From Sphingobium xanthum (GTDB taxonomy: Bacteria > Pseudomonadota > Alphaproteobacteria > Sphingomonadales > Sphingomonadaceae), in the NCBI RefSeq assembly GCF_019737615.1, contig NZ_JAHKKS010000016.1, forward strand, positions 1 through 64,000: DNA of 64,000 bases, given 5' to 3'. A program made the position numbers and the translations under genes. This document shows, piece after piece, positions 59,339-64,000 of this stretch. Under the pieces are notes generated by a model. The model was given only the letters and a program-made list of their open reading frames with translations, searched no databases and had not been told where the DNA came from. Each line of letters opens with the position of its first letter. The stretch's first letter is position 1.

Positions 59339-60724
59339 ATGTCTAAGAACCTGGAAACGAAGATTGCGGACGCCGGCGGCGCCATCACCATGTTGTGGGA
59401 ATCGCAGGATCCGCCGATCGTCTCGACGCCGGTGACGCCGGAGTTCACCAACTGGCGGGACGAGCAGCTCGCCTGGCGCAGCAATGCTGTGCTGTTCGAT
59501 CAGTCCCATCACATGGCCGATCTCAACATCAAGGGGCCGGATGCGCTGAAGCTGATCCGCGACACGGCGATCAACAGCGTTGAGCGCTTCCCGATCGACT
59601 CCGCCAAGCAATATGTCGCGACGAACAGCGACGGCCAGCTCATCGGCGACAACATCCTGTTCCGCTACGAGGAAGACGAGTTCCAGGCCGTCGGCATTCC
59701 GCCGACGATCAGCTGGCTGCAATATCATGCCGAGACCGGCGGCTACGACGTGCAGATCACGCGCGACAATCCGTCCTATTGCCGCGTCGGCGGCGGAGAC
59801 CCCATCGTCTATCGCTGCGAAGTGCAGGGGCCGGGCGCCATGGACGTCATTCGCGAGGTGCTCGGCCACGAGCCGCCCGAAGTAAAGTTCTTCCAGGGCA
59901 CGCGCTTCACCATTGGCGGCAAGATGGTTCGCGCCCTGCGTCACGGCATGGCCGGCGAGCCTGGCTTCGAGTTCGTCGTGCCCTGGGCGGATCGCCAGCC
60001 GGTGCTGGATGCGCTGCTCGCCGCCGGCGAAAAGCACGGGATGATCAAGGTGGGCGGTCGTGCCTATCTGACCAACTCGCTGGAATCCGGCTGGCTGCCG
60101 CGACCGCTGCCCGCCTTCTATTCGGGCGCCGGCACGGCCGATTTCCGCAAGTGGCTGGCGGCGGATGATGTCGATGCCAAGGTGTCGCTCGGCGGCAGCT
60201 TCTATTCCGAGAAGCTCGAGGACTATTATTTCACGCCCTATGACGTGGGCTACGGGCGCATCATGAAGTTCGATCACGACTTCGTCGGCCGCGAGGCGCT
60301 GGAGAAGATGGCGGCCACCGGCGACACCGGCGCACGGCGGAAGGTGACGCTCAAGTGGAACGGCGACGACATGGCGAAGCTGTGGGCGTCTATGTACCAG
60401 CCGGGTGTCGGCGCCAAGTTCATCAACCTGCCGATCGCCCATTATGCCACCTATCATTATGACCGCGTGGAAAGTGCGGATGGCGCACTGGTCGGCCGTT
60501 CGCTGCACACGGGCTATTCGGCCAATTTCCGCTCGATGCTCTCGATCGCCGTGGTCGATGCCGCGATGGCCGAGCCCGGCACGGAAGTCGTGGTCGTCTG
60601 GGGCGAGCCCACGCCCTCGTCCAAGGTGCAGGTCGAGAACCACGTGCCGTTCAAGTTGCGCGCGACCGTTCACCCCGCGCCGATCGATCAGCACGCGCGC
60701 GAGACCTATCGCAGGAACGCCTGA
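59339..60724 (+). CDS. LigM/DesA-like tetrahydrofolate-dependent O-demethylase, copy 3
   Basis: 461 residues from ATG 59339 (AGGAG five bases upstream; the GTG at 59333 is rejected). It is the copy closest to the LigM sequence as I remember it: EFTNWRDEQLAWRSNAVLFDQSHHM, ISWLQYHAETGGYDVQI, LRHGMAGEPGFEF, GRAYLTNSLESGW and KFDHDFVGREAL. His58 and Tyr243 occupy the key positions. It lies next to a LysR gene and upstream of the NvfI-like pair and LigF-like gene, followed by a strong terminator. Confidence 0.87.
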   Translation: MSKNLETKIADAGGAITMLWESQDPPIVSTPVTPEFTNWRDEQLAWRSNAVLFDQSHHMADLNIKGPDALKLIRDTAINSVERFPIDSAKQYVATNSDGQLIGDNILFRYEEDEFQAVGIPPTISWLQYHAETGGYDVQITRDNPSYCRVGGGDPIVYRCEVQGPGAMDVIREVLGHEPPEVKFFQGTRFTIGGKMVRALRHGMAGEPGFEFVVPWADRQPVLDALLAAGEKHGMIKVGGRAYLTNSLESGWLPRPLPAFYSGAGTADFRKWLAADDVDAKVSLGGSFYSEKLEDYYFTPYDVGYGRIMKFDHDFVGREALEKMAATGDTGARRKVTLKWNGDDMAKLWASMYQPGVGAKFINLPIAHYATYHYDRVESADGALVGRSLHTGYSANFRSMLSIAVVDAAMAEPGTEVVVVWGEPTPSSKVQVENHVPFKLRATVHPAPIDQHARETYRRNA

Positions 60725-60736
60725 GCTCACTCTCCG

Positions 60737-60770
60737 TGCAGCCGGGAGGGATTTCTTCCTCTCGGCTGCA
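60737..60770 (+). terminator. Stem-loop terminator after demethylase copy 3
   Basis: TGCAGCCG and CGGCTGCA close a stem extended by GGAGG/CCTCT around an 8-base loop, 13 bases after the stop codon. A short T-run (CTCTTT) follows. It separates the demethylase from the next LysR gene. Confidence 0.65.
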
Positions 60771-60814
60771 TGCCCTCTTTCGTGGCCGTCCCGGATCGGA
60801 CATGATCGTACACC

Positions 60815-61711
60815 ATGATCCCGCTGACCTTCCGCCAGCTTGAGGTATTCGTCAGGGCCGTCGAGGCGGGATCGTTCCGGGCCTGCGCGGAGCAGCTCTC
60901 GATTTCCCAGGTGTCGGTCGGCGAGCATATCCGCGCGCTGGAGCAGCAGCTCGATTGCAAGCTGTTCGAGCGCCGCAGGGGCAGCGCGCCGATCCTCACC
61001 TATCAGGGCGAACAGGTGTTCCGCCATGCGCAGGGCATATTGACGGCAGCGGTCGATCTGCTCGCCACATTCGACAGGGCGCCGCGCGACCGCATGCGGC
61101 GGCGCATCCGCATCGGCGCGCATGGTTTCATCACCGGGGCGCTCGCCAAGCGTCTTGCGACGTTCGTCGCGGAGCATGCCGAGGTCGACATCGAGCTGCA
61201 GAAGCGCAGCTTCGCCGACATGATCTCGGGCCTTGCCCACAGCGAACTCGAAGTGGGCTATTTCCTCGCGCGCGGGCCCGTGCCGGAACTCGAAAGCTTC
61301 ATGGCGTGGGAGGAGCGCATGGCCTTCTTCGCGGGCGCTCATCATCCGCTCGCGCACAGCGCTCATGTGGAGCCGGCCGATCTTTCCGGCCTGCCTTTTG
61401 CCTATCTCCCCGCGCGCTCGCATCTGCGCAAGGTGCTGGACGGAATCCTGGCCGATCTGGGCATCGCGGGTTGTCCGGTCGGCCTCACCAGCGACGACCA
61501 TGTCCTGATTGCCGAGGCGCTTGGCAGCAGCCGGAGCTTTGCCTGTCTCTTCGCGAACGGGATGGAACCCTATGTGGAACGCGGGGCGCTGGCGCGTCTC
61601 GCCTTTTCGAAGCCGGTACCGCCGGTCCAGATCCGCTACACGGTGCGCACTGCCTATCGATCCGACCGGACCGTTGCGAGTTTGCTGGAAGCGCTGAACA
61701 CGCCCGAGTGA
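60815..61711 (+). CDS. LysR-family transcriptional regulator
   Basis: 298 residues. HTH LTFRQLEVFVRAVEAGSFRACAEQLSISQVSVGEHIRALEQQL; effector domain RRRIRIGAHGFITGALAKRLATFVA. Similar in style to the LysR at 265. Read in the same direction as the NvfI-like pair 97 bases downstream, so it may be co-transcribed with or control them. Confidence 0.92.
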   Translation: MIPLTFRQLEVFVRAVEAGSFRACAEQLSISQVSVGEHIRALEQQLDCKLFERRRGSAPILTYQGEQVFRHAQGILTAAVDLLATFDRAPRDRMRRRIRIGAHGFITGALAKRLATFVAEHAEVDIELQKRSFADMISGLAHSELEVGYFLARGPVPELESFMAWEERMAFFAGAHHPLAHSAHVEPADLSGLPFAYLPARSHLRKVLDGILADLGIAGCPVGLTSDDHVLIAEALGSSRSFACLFANGMEPYVERGALARLAFSKPVPPVQIRYTVRTAYRSDRTVASLLEALNTPE

Positions 61712-61807
61712 AAGGTTGCAGCCTTTCTGATTTCAGGCATTGCCTTCATTCTCGACGCCGTCGCCCTCCTCTAGTCTGCCGGAAAGCAGCACAGGGAGAG
61801 GATCGAC

Positions 61808-62668
61808 GTGACTGTCGCAAAGCTGGCCAATGCACGCCAGGTCGATGCAAACATCGGCTATCTGCTGGCGTCGTCCACGATCAATCGGCGCTTCTGCGCG
61901 CCGCATGAAGACGTCAACACCAGCCAGTACGCCGAATATCCGGTCAATATGCATGACGGCAGCGGGCTGGAAAGCCGGTTCAAGGCGGACGTGCATGGCT
62001 TCGAGCTGATCCGCAATCCGACCGCCTTCACCGCCTGGGACGATGTGGCGGCGATCGCCCGCGACTATGAGCCGGCGCAGCTGGAGATCGTCCGGCAGAT
62101 GCTCGGGGCGGACCGCATGGTCAATCTGGGGCATGCGCTGCGCACCTCGGGCAACGCGGTCGAGCGCGACATGAAGCCGGCGGCGAGCGAGGCGCATGTC
62201 GATTTCGAGACCGTCGCCGCGCGCACCTATGCCGAGCAGCTCTACCGGGAGCATCATGCCGGCGCGCCGCCTTACAGCCGCTTCGTCGCCTTCAGCTTCT
62301 GGCGCCCGCTGACGCCGCCGCCGCATGACTGGCCGCTCGCCGTCTGCGACTTTCGCTCGGTCGATCCGGACGAGGGCGAGCGCAACGTGCTGGTCTGGTG
62401 CGACGAGATTCCTGCCCGGGACACGTGGTTCGATCCGATCGAAGGGGAGGAGGGCTTCCCGGCCGCCTTCATCTTCCACCACAATCCCGATCATCGCTGG
62501 TGGTATTTCTCTCGGATGACGCCGGAGGACACGCTGTTCATCAAGTTCCATGACAGCGATCATTCGCGCGCCTGGCGCTGCCCGCACTCGGCCTTCCGCA
62601 ACATTGCCGATCCGGATGTGACGACCCGCGAGAGCATCGAGTTTCGCGGCATGGCCTTCTTCGATTGA
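61808..62668 (+). CDS. CmcJ/NvfI (AsaB-like) family oxygenase-type protein A
   Basis: 286 residues from GTG 61808 with GGGAGAGG. It shows the family pattern I associate with CmcJ, NvfI and AsaB-like proteins: an H-x-D pair (His130, Asp132 in EAHVDFE), FSFWRPL (about 163-168), PLAVCDFRSV (176-185) and a distal His in NPDHRWWYF (His229). Members are non-heme iron/2-oxoglutarate oxygenases or close relatives, mostly in fungal and streptomycete secondary metabolism. The facial-triad-like residues are intact. Paired with protein B four bases downstream. Confidence 0.75.
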   Translation: MTVAKLANARQVDANIGYLLASSTINRRFCAPHEDVNTSQYAEYPVNMHDGSGLESRFKADVHGFELIRNPTAFTAWDDVAAIARDYEPAQLEIVRQMLGADRMVNLGHALRTSGNAVERDMKPAASEAHVDFETVAARTYAEQLYREHHAGAPPYSRFVAFSFWRPLTPPPHDWPLAVCDFRSVDPDEGERNVLVWCDEIPARDTWFDPIEGEEGFPAAFIFHHNPDHRWWYFSRMTPEDTLFIKFHDSDHSRAWRCPHSAFRNIADPDVTTRESIEFRGMAFFD

Positions 62669-62672
62669 TCGG

Positions 62673-63521
62673 ATGACACACATGACAGCCCAGCAGCAGA
62701 TCGATCGGCTCCGCATCGTCGAAGGCGAGGTCAACTACGCCATCGACCATGGCGGGCTGATCCGCTTCCACGCCAAGAACAGCGCGCTCGACACGTTCAC
62801 CTACGATCCTCACCGCATGTCCATGATCGACGCGCGGACCTGCGCGGAGGCGCCGTCCCTCGATCGCGAAGGGTTCGCGCTGATGCACATGCCGACGGCG
62901 ATCGACGACTTTCGAGATCGTGCGCGGGTCGAAGCCGAGCATCCCGGCGAGATCATATCGTTCATCCGCGATCTGACGAAAGCTGATGCGGTGGTCATCG
63001 CCGGACCCGGCGCGTTGCGCTTCGGTGAGCGGGCGGCGCGTGACGATCGCGCGCAGAACAGCCGGGTTGCGCGGCTGGTGCATAGCGACACGAGTATCGA
63101 CGGGTCGCTGGCATTCGAGGGGCAATATAACCCTCATCCCGAGCGAACTCTGCGGCGGACGGCGCATCATAATATCTGGCGCACCTTCTCACCGCCGCCT
63201 CAAGATCTGCCGCTCGCAGTCTGCGATTTCCGCTCGGTGCGCGAGAGCGAGCTGATCATCGCGCAGGCCGCGTTCGACAATGATGAGGGCGAGGTCACCT
63301 GGGCGTTCGAGGCTCTGCTGTTTGCTTACAGTCCGGCGCATCGCTGGCACTTCTTCCCGGACATGAGCCGCGACGAAGTGCTGGTGTTCAAGCGCTATGA
63401 CAGCGACCGGACGCAACCCTGGTTCGTCCCGCACACCGCTTTCGAGGACCCGAGCGCGCCGGCCGATGCCGTGCCGCGCGCAAGCATCGAGATGCGCACC
63501 ATTTCCTACTGGTACGACTGA
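62673..63521 (+). CDS. CmcJ/NvfI (AsaB-like) family oxygenase-type protein B
   Basis: 282 residues. The same landmarks are present in diverged form: H-x-D (His137, Asp139 in LVHSDTS), NIWRTFSPP, PLAVCDFRSV (180-189) and SPAHRWHFF (His223). Its N-terminal half differs from protein A, so the two are old paralogues with separate roles or halves of a heteromer. A GST/etherase gene starts 38 bases after its stop. Confidence 0.73.
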   Translation: MTHMTAQQQIDRLRIVEGEVNYAIDHGGLIRFHAKNSALDTFTYDPHRMSMIDARTCAEAPSLDREGFALMHMPTAIDDFRDRARVEAEHPGEIISFIRDLTKADAVVIAGPGALRFGERAARDDRAQNSRVARLVHSDTSIDGSLAFEGQYNPHPERTLRRTAHHNIWRTFSPPPQDLPLAVCDFRSVRESELIIAQAAFDNDEGEVTWAFEALLFAYSPAHRWHFFPDMSRDEVLVFKRYDSDRTQPWFVPHTAFEDPSAPADAVPRASIEMRTISYWYD

Positions 63522-63558
63522 TGTCGGCCGGTCTCACCCTGTTCAAGCGAGACGCAAG

Positions 63559-64000
63559 ATGAGCGAAAAGCCCGTCCTCTATCATTGGGAGCCCAATGCC
63601 AATTCCGGCAAGCCCATGCTGGCGCTGGAAGAGAAGGGCGTGGCCTATGACAGTGTCTACATCGACATGCTGGAATTCGACCAGCACAGGCCGGACTATC
63701 TCGAGATCAACCCGATGGGGACCATCCCGGCGATGGTCCATGACGGCCATCTGCTGAACGAATCCACCGCGATCATGGAATATGTCGATGCCCGCTTCGA
63801 CGGGCCGAAGCTGCGGCCGGACGATGCGGCCAAGCGCTGGAAGATGCGCTGGTGGATGAAATATTGCGACCAGTACTATGCGCCCTCGGCAAGCATGGTG
63901 GCGTGGGACATGTTCACCGGGCCGGCTGTGCGCAACAAGGACCCGGACGAGTTGCGTGCCCGAATCGAGGCGATCCCGCTCAGGGAACGTCGGATCGCCT
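63559..64000 (+). CDS. LigF-like beta-etherase / glutathione S-transferase, 5' part
   Basis: 147 residues before the window ends, from ATG 63559. The thioredoxin-like N-terminus reads VLYHWEPNANSGKPMLALEEKGVAY, with the cis-Pro region NPMGTIPAMVHDGHLLNESTAIMEYVD that binds glutathione. The ANS-x-KP stretch and DQYYAPSASMVAW resemble LigF as I recall it, the enzyme that cleaves beta-aryl ethers in sphingomonads. Whether it is a true etherase or a general GST needs the missing C-terminus. Confidence 0.75.
   Translation, partial: MSEKPVLYHWEPNANSGKPMLALEEKGVAYDSVYIDMLEFDQHRPDYLEINPMGTIPAMVHDGHLLNESTAIMEYVDARFDGPKLRPDDAAKRWKMRWWMKYCDQYYAPSASMVAWDMFTGPAVRNKDPDELRARIEAIPLRERRIA

Noticed and set aside
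59306..61501. 731-codon minus-strand open frame
   Set aside because: It runs antisense to the LigM-like and LysR genes, both of which have strong motifs. No ribosome site or domain.

Overview
The window looks like chromosome or plasmid DNA from a sphingomonad (Alphaproteobacteria, Sphingomonadales). The evidence is the high GC content, two long TonB-dependent receptors whose mature N-termini begin with an EIVVTA-type motif, several LigM/DesA-like tetrahydrofolate-dependent aromatic O-demethylase homologues, and a LigF-like glutathione transferase. No rRNA, tRNA or CRISPR array was seen. All assignments come from reading motifs and translations by eye; no database search was run.

Region 1 (1-10.2 kb). 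After the tail of an IS256-type transposase, a LysR gene is divergent from a seven-gene plus-strand operon: GMC oxidoreductase, aldehyde dehydrogenase, NmrA-type reductase, TonB receptor, HSL-type esterase, a cupin resembling 2,4'-dihydroxyacetophenone dioxygenase, and an NTF2-like protein. It reads as an uptake and oxidation pathway for an unidentified alcohol, ester or aromatic ketone.

Region 2 (10.3-25.7 kb). Two minus-strand operons each face a paralogous LysR gene. They share gene types: AKR13-like aldo-keto reductase, flavodoxin with a twin-arginine leader, and a protein with two carboxymuconolactone-decarboxylase domains plus a cupin. The second operon also holds a PaoABC-like molybdenum aldehyde oxidoreductase. 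Many of the proteins carry export signals. One aldo-keto reductase gene is broken by a 7-bp tandem repeat.

Region 3 (25.7-40 kb) is an accessory island. It has a membrane patatin phospholipase operon with two lipoproteins, a run of small regulators and membrane proteins, an IS21 remnant cutting a gene, a DUF5681/ParB-methyltransferase cassette, and a recombinase remnant. Three genes here have hairpins at or next to their Shine-Dalgarno sites.

Region 4 (40-64 kb) is a catabolic region. It contains an M20 amidohydrolase, three LigM/DesA-like demethylases, a second TonB receptor, two unusual medium-chain dehydrogenases, a flavin monooxygenase, a DoxX-like protein, a cytosolic NMT1/THI5-like binding protein, a cupin, two TetR and two LysR regulators, a pair of CmcJ/NvfI (AsaB-like) proteins, and the start of a LigF-like etherase/GST. 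A 16-bp palindrome upstream of the TonB receptor recurs upstream of the cupin and suggests one TetR regulon. The region is interrupted by an IS1595-type element with passenger genes and is scattered with GC-rich repeated palindromes. My best integrated reading is a pathway for importing and dismantling a methoxylated and/or ether-linked aromatic compound.
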